Of a stretch of 64,000 bases of DNA, positions 52,428-61,037 are shown piece by piece. The position numbers were made by a program, and so were the translations under genes. The stretch comes from DASZIT01 sp963709665 (GTDB taxonomy: Bacteria; Actinomycetota; Acidimicrobiia; Acidimicrobiales; RAAP-2), in contig CAVPWU010000010.1 of NCBI GenBank assembly GCA_963709665.1, forward strand, positions 41,390-105,389. Reading direction: 5' to 3'. How positions within the stretch are numbered: the stretch's first letter is position 1; each line of letters opens with the position of its first letter. The notes below the pieces were generated by a model. It did no database searches. It worked only from the letters and a program-made list of their open reading frames with translations, and was not told the origin of the DNA.

Positions 52428-54044
52428 TCAGCGGGTGGTGGGGACGGCGGCGTCGGCGAACGTCGACGCCCACCGGTAGTCCGGCTTCCCGCTGGCGTGC
52501 CGTTGGATGACCTCGCAGAACGCCACCCAGCGGGGGGCCTTGAACCTGGCCACGGAGAGGGCGACGAACTCCCGCACGCCCACGGGGTCCAACCGGGCCC
52601 CGTCCCGAAGCTGGACGACCGCCACCACCTCCTGGCCGAACCGGTCGCTGGTCCGCCCCACCACCAGGGCGTCGTCGACGTCGGGATGGGCGCGCAGGAC
52701 CTCCTCCACCTCTTCGACGAAGACCTTCTCGCCTCCGGTGTTGATGACCAGGGAGTCCCGGCCCAGCATCTGGATGGCCCCGTCCGCCGCCACCCGCCCC
52801 CGGTCCCCGGGCACTGCCATCCGCACACCCTCCACCAGGGGGAAGGTCCCCTCCGTCTTCCGCTGGTCGCCCAGGTACCCGAGGGGCACCCGCCCCTGCC
52901 GCGCCGTCCAGCCGATCTCGTCGTCCCCGGGCTCCAGCACCCGGGTCTTGTCGGCCGACAGCACCACGGCTCCGGGAGCCGGGGTGAACACGGCGGAGAC
53001 CGCACCGCGGGTGGAGGCCCCGTAGGCCATGCCTCCGGTCTCCGAGGCCCCGTAGCCGTCACGGATGACCACCTGCGGGAGCAGTCGGAGGAGCGCCTGC
53101 TTGTTCTCCTCGGAGGTGATGGCCCCCCCGGTGCCGATCACGCGGAGGGCGGAGAGGTCCATCGGGGTCCGCTCCAGCACCTCCACGATGGGGCGGGCGT
53201 AGGCGTCACCCACGATGGCCATCAGGTTGACCCGTTCGTCGGCCGCCGTCTGCATGATGGTGGCGGCGTCGAACCTCCGACGGTCGTCGTGCAGCACGAC
53301 CGTGCCCCCGCCCAGCAGGCCGGCGAACACCGTCCACTGGGCGGCGGCGTGCATCAGCGGCGAGGGAGCGAACCACACCCCCGACCCGGCCGACGCCGCG
53401 GCGGTGATCTGCTCGGCGGTGATCCCCTCCCGGCCCCCCATGGCGGAGAGGTAGACGTCCGCCTGCCGCCAGAGCACCGCCTTGGGCAGTCCGGTGGTCC
53501 CTCCCGTGCACACCAGGTACAGGTCGTCGGGTGACGGCACCGGGAGGTCCTCCACCGGGTGGGCCACCGCCTCCTCGTAGGGGACGCTGCCGGGGACGTC
53601 CTCGCCCCCGGCACGGTCGTCGACCTCGATGGCCACCCGCACGCTGTCCGCCATCGCCTCGTTGACCAGGGCCCCCAACGACCGGTGGTAGATCACCGCC
53701 TCGGCGCCGACCATGTCGAGCACGGAGCGGATTTCAGCGGCGGTGTACTGCTGGTTGACGTTGAAGGGCACCGCCCGGGCCCGGTAGCACCCCACCATCG
53801 ACTCGATGTACTCCGGGCAGTTGTGCAGGATGAGGGCCACCGGGGACTGCCCGCACTCCCACCGCTCCAACTCCTGGCGGTCCCGATGGAGGCCGATCCC
53901 CCGGGCGGCGAGGAACGACGCCAGGCCCCGGGTGCGTCGTGCCACCTCCCCGAAGGTCCGCCGCACGTCCTTCCACACCAGCATCTCGCGATCGGGGGCG
54001 GCGACGGTGACCGCGTCCAGGACCCCCGGCAGGGACCACTCCAT
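52428..54044 (-). CDS. Acyl-CoA synthetase, FadD19-like
   Basis: 538 residues. It shares with mycobacterial FadD19 the unusual ATP loop LVCTGGTTGLPKAVLWRQAD, an HRR-type insertion early in the chain, ASETGG in the adenine motif, INTGGEKVFVEEVEEVLRAH in the hinge, and the final SGKPDYRWA with the catalytic lysine. FadD19 activates C27 cholestenoic-type acids in cholesterol side-chain degradation. The gene is 39 bases after a P450, the same partnership of chain oxidation and activation. ATG 54044 follows GGGAG; an earlier GTG/ATG adds nine residues. Confidence 0.88.
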   Translation of the reverse strand: MEWSLPGVLDAVTVAAPDREMLVWKDVRRTFGEVARRTRGLASFLAARGIGLHRDRQELERWECGQSPVALILHNCPEYIESMVGCYRARAVPFNVNQQYTAAEIRSVLDMVGAEAVIYHRSLGALVNEAMADSVRVAIEVDDRAGGEDVPGSVPYEEAVAHPVEDLPVPSPDDLYLVCTGGTTGLPKAVLWRQADVYLSAMGGREGITAEQITAAASAGSGVWFAPSPLMHAAAQWTVFAGLLGGGTVVLHDDRRRFDAATIMQTAADERVNLMAIVGDAYARPIVEVLERTPMDLSALRVIGTGGAITSEENKQALLRLLPQVVIRDGYGASETGGMAYGASTRGAVSAVFTPAPGAVVLSADKTRVLEPGDDEIGWTARQGRVPLGYLGDQRKTEGTFPLVEGVRMAVPGDRGRVAADGAIQMLGRDSLVINTGGEKVFVEEVEEVLRAHPDVDDALVVGRTSDRFGQEVVAVVQLRDGARLDPVGVREFVALSVARFKAPRWVAFCEVIQRHASGKPDYRWASTFADAAVPTTR

Positions 54045-54083
54045 CGACTCGTCTCCCTCGGTCGGCACCATCGGACGGGGGTC

Positions 54084-55316
54084 TCAGTGCATCCGGTAGC
54101 GGATGGGGATGCTCTTGGGGCCCTGCACGAAGTAGGAGTGGATCCAGGTCGGCTCGTCGACCAGCTCGACCTCGTCGAGGCGTCCGAGCAGCTCCTTGAA
54201 GAGCGACCGGATCTCCATGCGGGCCAGGTGGGCGCCGAGGCAGAAGTGCTGGCCGAACCCGAAGGCCAGGTGACTCGAGGCGTTCTCCCGGCGGACGTCC
54301 AGGCGCATCGGATCGGCGAAGACCTCGTCGTCCCGGTTGGCCGAGGCGAAGGACAGCAGCACCTTGTCGCCGGGCTGGAAGGTCACGTCCCGCACGGTGA
54401 AGGGCTCCTGGCAGGTCCGCATGAAGTGCTTGACCGGCGTCACGAAGCGGACGAACTCGTCGGCCGCCCGGTCGATCAGCTCCGGCTCCGCCTGCAGCAG
54501 CTCGAGCTGCTCCCGATCCTCGAGCAGCGCCACCATCCCACCGGCGATGGCATTGGAGGTGGTGTCGTGCCCGGCGGTGGCGATGATGAGGAAGTGACCC
54601 AGCATGTCCATGTCCAGGAGCGGCTGACCGTCGATCTCCGCGTTGGCGATCACCGAGCTGAGATCGTCGGTGGGCGTGGCCCGGCGCTCGCCGGCCAGGG
54701 CGGTGAAGTAGTTCACGAAGTCGAGGATCACGTCGAGGATCGACTGGTCGTCCCCCATCCGGGCGATGTCCGGATCCTCGGCACCGAAGAGCTCCTGGGT
54801 GAGCTGGAGCATGCGGGGGTAGTCGTCCTCCGGCAGCCCCAGAATCGACAGGATCACCTGCAGCGGAAAGTGGAGCGCCACATCGCTGACGAAGTCGCAC
54901 CGGCCGCCGAACCCCGCCATCCGGTCGACGTACTGGGTGGCCAGACGGTCGATGCGCTCCTGCATGGCCTGGACGTTCCGGGGCTTGAACCACTCGTTGA
55001 CGATCCCCCGATGCGCCTTGTGCTCGGCGCCGTCCATCTGGATCAGGGTCTTGACGGGCGTGTCGGTGGCGCCGTGGTCCGCTTGGGGGGTGAGGACCGG
55101 CACGGTTCCGTTGGTGAACACCGCCGGGTTCCGCTCGATCTCCATCACGTCGGCGTGCTTGGTGACGGCCCAGAACTCCGGATAGCCCTCGAGGGCGACC
55201 CGCAGGATGGGCGTCTGCTCACGGATCTGCTTGGCGGCGGCGTGCCAGCGTGCCGGGTCGGCGTAGATGGCCGGATCCCCGAAGATGGAGCCGAGGTTGT
55301 CGACAGCTGTGGTCAC
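54084..55316 (-). CDS. Cytochrome P450 (CYP125/CYP124-like group)
   Basis: 410 residues. The heme cysteine is in FGFGQHFCLGAHLARME (near residue 358), the I-helix oxygen motif is AGHDTTSNA, and the K-helix ExxR is in EFVRFVTP, followed by VKHFMRTC. The actinobacterial clan with CYP124, CYP125 and CYP142 is the likely home. Those enzymes oxidise the terminal carbon of sterol side chains, which then needs a ligase like the one 39 bases downstream. GTG 55316 follows a GGGGG site. The recurrent motif lies 94 bp upstream. Confidence 0.87.
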   Translation of the reverse strand: MTTAVDNLGSIFGDPAIYADPARWHAAAKQIREQTPILRVALEGYPEFWAVTKHADVMEIERNPAVFTNGTVPVLTPQADHGATDTPVKTLIQMDGAEHKAHRGIVNEWFKPRNVQAMQERIDRLATQYVDRMAGFGGRCDFVSDVALHFPLQVILSILGLPEDDYPRMLQLTQELFGAEDPDIARMGDDQSILDVILDFVNYFTALAGERRATPTDDLSSVIANAEIDGQPLLDMDMLGHFLIIATAGHDTTSNAIAGGMVALLEDREQLELLQAEPELIDRAADEFVRFVTPVKHFMRTCQEPFTVRDVTFQPGDKVLLSFASANRDDEVFADPMRLDVRRENASSHLAFGFGQHFCLGAHLARMEIRSLFKELLGRLDEVELVDEPTWIHSYFVQGPKSIPIRYRMH

Positions 55317-55409
55317 GGACCAGGTCCCCCAAGTCTCTACGCAGGTGCTTGCCGGTTCCGGGCCGTGGTGGCGGAGGTCCGCACCGGGGCCGGGAGCCCG
55401 CGCCACTTT

Positions 55410-55423
55410 AACATGTAGATAGT
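55410..55423. promoter_or_regulatory. Recurrent motif in divergent P450/flavoprotein promoter
   Basis: AACATGTAGATAGT matches the copy at 44856 at 11 of 14 bases. It lies between starts at 55316 and 55562. Confidence 0.4.
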
Positions 55424-55561
55424 TTCCGTCCACGGCCACACCGGACCATCGGCCCGTCCCCCGTCACCGGGCCGGCGGTGCCATGCTGCTTCCCGTTCAT
55501 GACTCCGACCGGGCGGCCGACCCACCACCGCCCCACCGCCGACCGTGAGGGGAGCCAGGCG

Positions 55562-57007
55562 ATGTCCAACGAGGTGAGCCCGCTCCACCTGGCCGATGTC
55601 ACGTCGTTCGACGTGACCACTGACGTCCTGGTGGTCGGGTTCGGCGCCGCCGGGACCTGCGCCACCCATGCCGCCCGGGAGGCCGGCGCCGAGGTACTGG
55701 TGGCGGAACGGACCTCGGGACCGGGAGGTGCCGCCGCCCTCTCCGAAGGCATCGTCTACCTGGGTGGGGGCACCCCGGTGCAGCAGGCCTGTGGGTTCGA
55801 GGACTCCGTCGACAACCTGACCCGCTACCTGCTGGCCGCCTGCGGTCCGGACCCCGATGCCGCCAAGGTCGCCGCCTACGCCGAGGCCAGCACCGACCAC
55901 TTCGACTGGCTGGTGTCCCGGGGCGTCGAGTACGACGCCCGCCTCGACGAGGCCACGCAGATGGCCCCGGCGGGGACCGAGGGCCTGGTGTGGTCGGGCG
56001 GCGAGAACGCCTGGCCGTTCAACGAGATCGCCGTCCCGGCTCCCCGGGGCCACCTGGCCAAGACCCGGCGCTCGACCGGGTCGTTGCTGATGCGGACCCT
56101 GGCCGGTGCCGCCGTCTCCGCCGGCCCGACGGTCTCCTACGACACGCGGGTCGAGCGGTTGATCGTCGATGACGGGCGGGTGGTCGGAGCGGTGGCCTCC
56201 CGGTTCGGCGAGCCCCTGGTGATCAGGAGCCGGCGGGGGGTCGTGCTGACCGCCGGCGGCTTCATCTGGAACGACGAGATGCTCCGACGTTGGGCGCCGA
56301 AGCTGCTCCTGGGAACCTTCAAGGTCGGTACCGAGGCCGACGACGGCAGCGGGATCGAGATGGGCCGGGCGGTCGGCGCCCGGGTGAAGCACATGCAGGC
56401 CGGCGAGGTCTCCCTGCCCATCATCCCCCCGCGGCAGCTGGTGCAGGGGATCATCGTCGACGGCACCGGGCAGCGGTTCATCAACGAGGACACCTACATG
56501 GGGCGGGTCGGCCAGGCCGCCCTGTACGAGCGGAACGCCACCTGCTTTCTGGTGATCGACGAGGCCGGCTACCGGCCCAACTGGATGGGCCTGGAGGCCT
56601 CGTGGGTGTGCGAGACCGTCGGTGAGCTCGAAGCGGAGATGGGCTTGGCGGCCGGATCCCTCGAGTCGACCCTGGCCCTCTACAACCGCCACGCCGAGGA
56701 GGGACTCGATCCGGTCTTCCACAAGGGACCGGGGGATGTCCGTCCGCTAAACCCCCCGCTCGGGGCCTTCGACCTCCGGCGGGGGGCGGCCCCGTACGCG
56801 CCCTTCACGCTGGGCGGCCTGGAGACCACCGTTTCCGGTGAGGTCCTCGACCTGGCCGGGGCGCCGATCCCGGGGCTGTTCGCCGCCGGCCGCACCACCT
56901 CGGGCATCTGTGCGTTCGGCTACGCCTCGGGTCTCTCCATCGGCGACTCCACGCTGTTCGGCCGGTTCGCCGGCCGAGCCGCCGCCACCTCGCCGGCGGT
57001 GGCGTGA
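55562..57007 (+). CDS. FAD-dependent ketosteroid dehydrogenase-like flavoprotein
   Basis: 481 residues of the fumarate reductase/KstD flavoprotein family. The FAD motif VLVVGFGAAGTCATHAAREAG lies at about 18-37, with SGPGGAAALSEGIVYLGGG following. A substrate-side segment is GGENAWPFNEIAVPAPRG, and the C-terminal FAD contact is GLFAAGRTTSGICAFGYASGLSIGD. KstD enzymes insert a double bond into the steroid A ring; other members reduce enones. Location beside a P450 and FadD19-like gene favours the first, by inference. ATG 55562 follows GAGGGGAG. Confidence 0.82.
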   Translation: MSNEVSPLHLADVTSFDVTTDVLVVGFGAAGTCATHAAREAGAEVLVAERTSGPGGAAALSEGIVYLGGGTPVQQACGFEDSVDNLTRYLLAACGPDPDAAKVAAYAEASTDHFDWLVSRGVEYDARLDEATQMAPAGTEGLVWSGGENAWPFNEIAVPAPRGHLAKTRRSTGSLLMRTLAGAAVSAGPTVSYDTRVERLIVDDGRVVGAVASRFGEPLVIRSRRGVVLTAGGFIWNDEMLRRWAPKLLLGTFKVGTEADDGSGIEMGRAVGARVKHMQAGEVSLPIIPPRQLVQGIIVDGTGQRFINEDTYMGRVGQAALYERNATCFLVIDEAGYRPNWMGLEASWVCETVGELEAEMGLAAGSLESTLALYNRHAEEGLDPVFHKGPGDVRPLNPPLGAFDLRRGAAPYAPFTLGGLETTVSGEVLDLAGAPIPGLFAAGRTTSGICAFGYASGLSIGDSTLFGRFAGRAAATSPAVA

Positions 57008-57086
57008 TCCCGCCCCCCCACCCACGTCAGGGGGCTCGACGAGACCCAGGTGCACCTTCGGGCTACCTGGCCGTCTCGAGACCCCT

Positions 57087-57092
57087 TACAAT
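57087..57092 (+). promoter_or_regulatory. -10 box of a leaderless promoter
   Basis: TACAAT lies eight bases before the GTG at 57101 with no ribosome site between. The spacing fits transcription starting at or next to the start codon. Confidence 0.5.
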
Positions 57093-57100
57093 TTCGGACC

Positions 57101-57940
57101 GTGTCGAGTGAACCTCCTTCGGGACAGGTGCCTGGTGAGGCTCATCACGCCCGACAGATGGCGGAGTCGTTCGGGGCAGAGGCGGAGCGCTACGAGCGGA
57201 CGCGTCCGGCGTACCCGAAGGCCATGGTCGACGCCATCCTGGCCGCGAGCCCGGGGCGCGATGTGCTCGACGTCGGGATCGGCACCGGCATCTCCGCTCG
57301 ACCGTTCCGGCAGGAGGGGCGCCGAGTACTCGGCGTGGAACCGGACCCGCGCATGGCCGAGTACGCCCGCCGGAGCGGTCTCGAGGTGGAGATCGCGAAG
57401 TTCGAGGAGTGGGATCGCGCCGGGCGCACGTTCGATCTCCTGATCGCCGGGCAGGCGTGGCACTGGGTGGACCCCGACCGTGGGGCATCCAAGGCGGCCG
57501 ACAGTCTCCGCCCGGGCGGCCGTAGTGCGCTGTTTTGGAACGTCATGTCGTATTCACCTGAGTTCGGGGAGGGGCTCGCTGCTGTCTACCAGCGCGTTCT
57601 CCCCGAATTTCCGTTCTTCCAGGGTGGCTCGACCGGCGGCAAGGCGTCCTATGCGCCCCTAGCCGACAAGGCGGCCGATGGCATCAGGCTGACCGGGGCA
57701 TTCAGTGAGCCCGAGTGGTGGGAGTTCGACTGGGAGCGGACCTACACGCGGGACGAGTGGCTGGAAACTGTCCCGACGTTCGGAGGCCACACTCAGCTAC
57801 CACCCGAGAAGCTGGATGCGTTGCTCTCGGGCATCGGAGCGGCGGTCGATGCCGCAGGCGGAAGCATCACCATCAGCTACACCGCCCTGGTGGTCACGGC
57901 AACACGCATCGGACTGGACGATGTCATGCCCGGGGCATGA
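57101..57940 (+). CDS. Class I SAM-dependent methyltransferase
   Basis: 279 residues. Motif I is VLDVGIGTGISARPF, followed by GVEPDPRMAEYARR (the acidic residue that holds SAM ribose), FDLLIAGQAWHWVDP (motif IV) and LRPGGRSALFW (motif VI). This resembles actinobacterial methyltransferases annotated as type 11. The substrate is unknown. Slightly lower GC than genes to its left. It is the last intact gene before the truncated acyl-CoA dehydrogenase. GTG 57101 is set by a TACAAT box at leaderless spacing; the open frame extends 17 codons upstream. Confidence 0.85.
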   Translation: MSSEPPSGQVPGEAHHARQMAESFGAEAERYERTRPAYPKAMVDAILAASPGRDVLDVGIGTGISARPFRQEGRRVLGVEPDPRMAEYARRSGLEVEIAKFEEWDRAGRTFDLLIAGQAWHWVDPDRGASKAADSLRPGGRSALFWNVMSYSPEFGEGLAAVYQRVLPEFPFFQGGSTGGKASYAPLADKAADGIRLTGAFSEPEWWEFDWERTYTRDEWLETVPTFGGHTQLPPEKLDALLSGIGAAVDAAGGSITISYTALVVTATRIGLDDVMPGA

Positions 57941-58047
57941 GCTGAGCCTTCCCCCGATCGCCGGACGGGTGGGGCATCCCCGCTCCCGGTGACCAGGGGT
58001 AACGCCGAACCTCGGAACTCCGGCCGTGGTCGGTCCGGCGACACACC

Positions 58048-58130
58048 TCACCCCAGCAGCGCCTTGGCGATCACCACCCGCTGCACCTGGTTGGTGCCCT
58101 CGTAGATCTGGGTGCTCGGATCCGAGGGTT
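58048..58130 (-). pseudogene. C-terminal remnant of an acyl-CoA dehydrogenase
   Basis: The minus strand reads STQIYEGTNQVQRVVIAKAL and then a stop at 58048. This is the invariant C-terminus of short-chain acyl-CoA dehydrogenases. Similarity ends at about 58120-58130, upstream of which the sequence is unrelated. The rest of the gene is missing, so this marks a deletion or insertion breakpoint at the edge of the Rhs/recombinase island. Confidence 0.85.
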
Positions 58131-58452
58131 CAGCTGGTGGCCCCCAGTGCGCTGACCTGCGCCTATTCGGGAGCGGGTAGCGCCGAATCCACCCAGTCAC
58201 GCCGGTTTGTAGGGATTTTGTAGGGACGAATTCCAGGTTCATGATCAAGGAGAGGAGTGGACGAGGTCCTCCCGTCCACCGCGACACCAGAGCAGGCGTC
58301 ATTCACCGCCCCCTTGAGCCATCGGCTGAGAGCCCTGGCGGGACCCGACGCCGTCACGAGCTCGCCCACCGTCGAACCTTCAATCTCCCTGGATCCGATC
58401 GTCTCCGCCACTGATCAGTCCACCGGAGGTCGGGAGCGAGCATGATGAGAAT
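58131..58452. other. Gene-free junction sequence next to the breakpoint
   Basis: No coding sequence is convincing. There is a short direct repeat (TTGTAGGGA twice within 58205-58225). Base composition becomes less GC-rich from here rightward. No tRNA gene or obvious attachment site was seen. Confidence 0.45.
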
Positions 58453-59121
58453 GTGTTGACGCCATCTGACACCTGCAGCCGACCCGCCGGGCTCAACCGA
58501 CACCCTCGACACTGCCGTCGGGCGCCCAACTCCCTGCTTCGAAACTGCCGGCGATCACGTCAAGGGCCAAGATCGTCCGCCTCGGTCGATCGAGATCTCT
58601 CTGCGGTACACCGCTACTACGACCCGACCACGGGCCAGTTCCTGACCGTCGACCCGCTGGTGAGCCAGACGGGGCAGCCGTTCAGCTACGCGAATGACGA
58701 CCCAGTGAACGGGAGTGACCCGAGTGGGCTGACTGTCTCCGCCTGGCTGCGAGATGTTATTGACGTTCCTCAGGACGTCGCCTACTTGGAGTACTGGGGC
58801 TCATACGAAGCGATTGGGCACACCAACAGTCTCGCTAAGGATTGCGGACCACTAACCACGGTGTGTTCAACCATTACGCACACACTGACTGCTCCGGACG
58901 TTCTGGTCGAGGCAGCCGGACTTGGAGGTGACACTCTCGGCAATTTGCTCAAGGGGGAGAATATTTGGCAGGAAGGGCAGCCAGGCCAGCCACTTTTCGG
59001 AAATCAGTTCGGTGGCATCGGGCTCAGCAATCTATTTGACCGATGCTTCGATACGAAGGTGGGGAGAAGCATGACTTTCCCAGGCCTCAGGCAGAACGGA
59101 ACCATTGACTTTGCCTGGTAG
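58453..59121 (+). CDS. Orphan Rhs core with variable C-terminal toxin tip (1)
   Basis: The recognisable protein begins near 58603 with the Rhs-associated core: AVHRYYDPTTGQFLTVDPLV, then PFSYANDDPVNGSDPSG. The 125 residues after that are a variable tip of unknown type, ending in NGTIDFAW. The frame opens at a TTG (58453), but the first 50 residues are arginine-rich and look non-coding. The long Rhs repeat body is absent, so this is a displaced tip rather than a working Rhs gene. The next gene overlaps or follows its end and could be the immunity gene. GC content is clearly below that of the metabolic region. Confidence 0.72.
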   Translation: MLTPSDTCSRPAGLNRHPRHCRRAPNSLLRNCRRSRQGPRSSASVDRDLSAVHRYYDPTTGQFLTVDPLVSQTGQPFSYANDDPVNGSDPSGLTVSAWLRDVIDVPQDVAYLEYWGSYEAIGHTNSLAKDCGPLTTVCSTITHTLTAPDVLVEAAGLGGDTLGNLLKGENIWQEGQPGQPLFGNQFGGIGLSNLFDRCFDTKVGRSMTFPGLRQNGTIDFAW

Positions 59122-59131
59122 AACGACGTTA

Positions 59132-59539
59132 ATGCTGCGCCAGGGCAGGGCAAGCGTGGGAAGACTAGCAATGGTGTGCGCGCTTGCGATTCTGTGTCTG
59201 GCTACGTCCTGCGCGGCTAACGATGACCAGTTTGATGTGAAGGTGACAAATGGGACTCCAAATACAGTCGTACTCGGAGCCTGCAACGACCTATGCGGAT
59301 CCTTTGCCGACACTTGGACGCTCCGTCCCAATATGGCAGCCTCGATTGCCCAAGATCCCGATGGTGTATTCCGTCCAGTGGAGGTTCTCTCAGAATCGCA
59401 CGAGCTCCTCGGATGCTTGCCGTTCAGGTTTTCAACTACGCCATCAACGGATGTTGCCGTTGACATAACTCAAATGGTTCCATGTGGGAGCACCGTGGGT
59501 GCTGCCGCTGTTGGAAGGAAGGATTGGCCGAAGGTCTAG
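59132..59539 (+). CDS. Small lipoprotein, candidate immunity protein
   Basis: 135 residues. Signal LAMVCALAILCLATSC ends in a lipobox cysteine near residue 27. The mature part has four further cysteines (ACNDLC, LLGC, VPCG), suggesting an exported, disulfide-bonded protein. No known domain. It lies 10 bases after the Rhs tip on the same strand, the usual place for an immunity gene, but that role is inference. A TTG at 59105, inside the Rhs frame, is an alternative start. Confidence 0.55.
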   Translation: MLRQGRASVGRLAMVCALAILCLATSCAANDDQFDVKVTNGTPNTVVLGACNDLCGSFADTWTLRPNMAASIAQDPDGVFRPVEVLSESHELLGCLPFRFSTTPSTDVAVDITQMVPCGSTVGAAAVGRKDWPKV

Positions 59540-59652
59540 TGCCACTGAGTCCACTCAGAGCTGAACTTCAGTAGCAGCGATTGGCCTTCCCAGATCCGGT
59601 CCTCCGCCAAACTCGGGAGGCACTGGCCACTCGCGTACCACCGCTCCTCGTT

Positions 59653-59673
59653 GGGTCGTAGTAGACGCCAACC
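59653..59673 (-). repeat. Left copy of a perfect 21-bp inverted repeat
   Basis: Identical, in reverse complement, to 61038-61058. The two copies flank the recombinase gene. The outer 12 bases (GGGTCGTAGTAG) are the reverse complement of the stretch that encodes YYDP in both Rhs cores. Homology stops sharply at both ends. Confidence 0.8.
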
Positions 59674-59767
59674 GTGACTCGGACGGCACTCACTACCCGT
59701 GATAGCTCCTCGTGGTGGCTGCGGCCGAGTGACTGGCACCCGTCCACGTGCCCCAAAAAGTTCGAGC

Positions 59768-60775
59768 TCAGTTCCGTGCGGAAGCTCTGGACCGGGCCAG
59801 TCGTGATCGAGCTTCGGGGAGCGCGCTGCATAGCTCTGGAGCGTCTGCCACAGTCAGCCCGGCAGCGGGGTGGGAAGCAGCGTGCACCGCACGGAGCCGC
59901 TCGATGCTGACCCTGGTGTAGCGCTGAGTGGTTTCAAGTCTGGCATGTCCGAGCATCTCTGCCACGTAGCGAATATCCGCTCCGCCCTCGAGCATGAGGG
60001 TAGCTGTGGTGTGGCGGAGGAGATGGCAGCTTCCACCCTTCTCGATTCCCGCCTTCGCCAGGTAGGAGCGCACCTTGCGACAGAGCCAATCGGCACAGAT
60101 GGGAGTACCACGCGACGAGAGGAACAGGTGGTCGGGAAACTCATCGGAGACGAACTCACGACGGACCACCTCGACATACAGCCTGGTCCAGAACATTGCT
60201 CGTTCTCCGACCGGGACGTATCGATCCTTGGCACCCTTCCCGTGTCGAACGAACACCGTTCCCCGACTGAAGTCAATGTCCTGAATGCGTAGGGCGATGA
60301 GCTCCCCTCGTCGCAGAGCGCAGGAGTAGAACACCTCCAGGATGGCCCGATCACGCAGTCCCAGCGGCCTGGATACGTCCGGACCCTGGAGGACCATCGC
60401 CATCTCCGGGGCGGAGAGTGTGGCCTCGGGCAACCGCCGATCAGGACGGGGCATGAGGAGGTCTGACGCGGGGTTGCTGGCGATCCTCTTCTCGCGGCGC
60501 AGCCACGAGAAGAGTTGGGCAACCGGAATCAGGCGCTGGGCCTGGGTGCCGAAGCTCAGCGGCAAGCCGTTTGACTTGCGGTGAGCAAAGAGCTGGTGCT
60601 GGTAGCCAACCAGAAGCTCCAGGCTGGCATCGGAGGCGTCATCGACTCCCAACCCATGCGCGAATCCGACGAAGTACGCGAGGTACCTCGATCGATCGGC
60701 CACAGTTGTGCGGGCGTAGTTGTGAACAGCCATCCATTCCAGATAGTCCTGAACCTGCTTCTCCATCGGGGTCAT
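59768..60775 (-). CDS. Tyrosine recombinase (XerC/D-like integrase)
   Basis: 335 residues: an N-terminal SAM-like domain (about 1-95) and a catalytic domain with all residues in place: Arg in SCALRRGELIALRIQD, Lys in RHGKGAKDRYVPVG, His-x-x-Arg in CHLLRHTTATLM, His in MLGHARLETTQ and the nucleophile in RYTRVS. It should cut and rejoin DNA at paired sites. I prefer ATG 60775, which has GGAGG four bases upstream, to the longer frame up to 60925. It lies between two inverted Rhs modules and inside a 21-bp inverted repeat. No partner phage or plasmid genes are near. Confidence 0.9.
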   Translation of the reverse strand: MTPMEKQVQDYLEWMAVHNYARTTVADRSRYLAYFVGFAHGLGVDDASDASLELLVGYQHQLFAHRKSNGLPLSFGTQAQRLIPVAQLFSWLRREKRIASNPASDLLMPRPDRRLPEATLSAPEMAMVLQGPDVSRPLGLRDRAILEVFYSCALRRGELIALRIQDIDFSRGTVFVRHGKGAKDRYVPVGERAMFWTRLYVEVVRREFVSDEFPDHLFLSSRGTPICADWLCRKVRSYLAKAGIEKGGSCHLLRHTTATLMLEGGADIRYVAEMLGHARLETTQRYTRVSIERLRAVHAASHPAAGLTVADAPELCSALPEARSRLARSRASARN

Positions 60776-61037
60776 TGCGCCTCCAGGGTGATGGCGCACC
60801 GGCGAGGGAGGCATGACAGACTCAGATCTGTCGTCGGCGGCGCCTACCGTTGGAACGACCTCCCTTGGGAGAAGTGTTCGATGGGAGCTCGCCGCGTGCA
60901 AGGCATCGCCGGCGGTGCCTCGCACATTGCTTCTGTCCCTGCACCAACGCCAACGATCGCGCAGGCCGTGATTCCGCCGAACTGGGTCGACGGCGAACTG
61001 GCTCGAGGACGTAGCGGAATTGGGGCGGAATCCTCGT
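60776..61037. other. Gene-poor stretch upstream of the recombinase
   Basis: Contains the recombinase ribosome site and presumably its promoter. Short open frames exist on both strands, but none shows domain similarity or a convincing ribosome site. Confidence 0.4.

Noticed and set aside
57941..58452. tRNA gene or attachment site for the recombinase
   Set aside because: No cloverleaf-like sequence and no repeat pair bounding the island was seen. The only inverted repeat is the 21-mer inside it.
59536..59739. Minus-strand 67-codon frame as a small Rhs or DUF2510-like gene
   Set aside because: Aromatic-rich residues resemble these families only superficially; no ribosome site and no conserved motif order.
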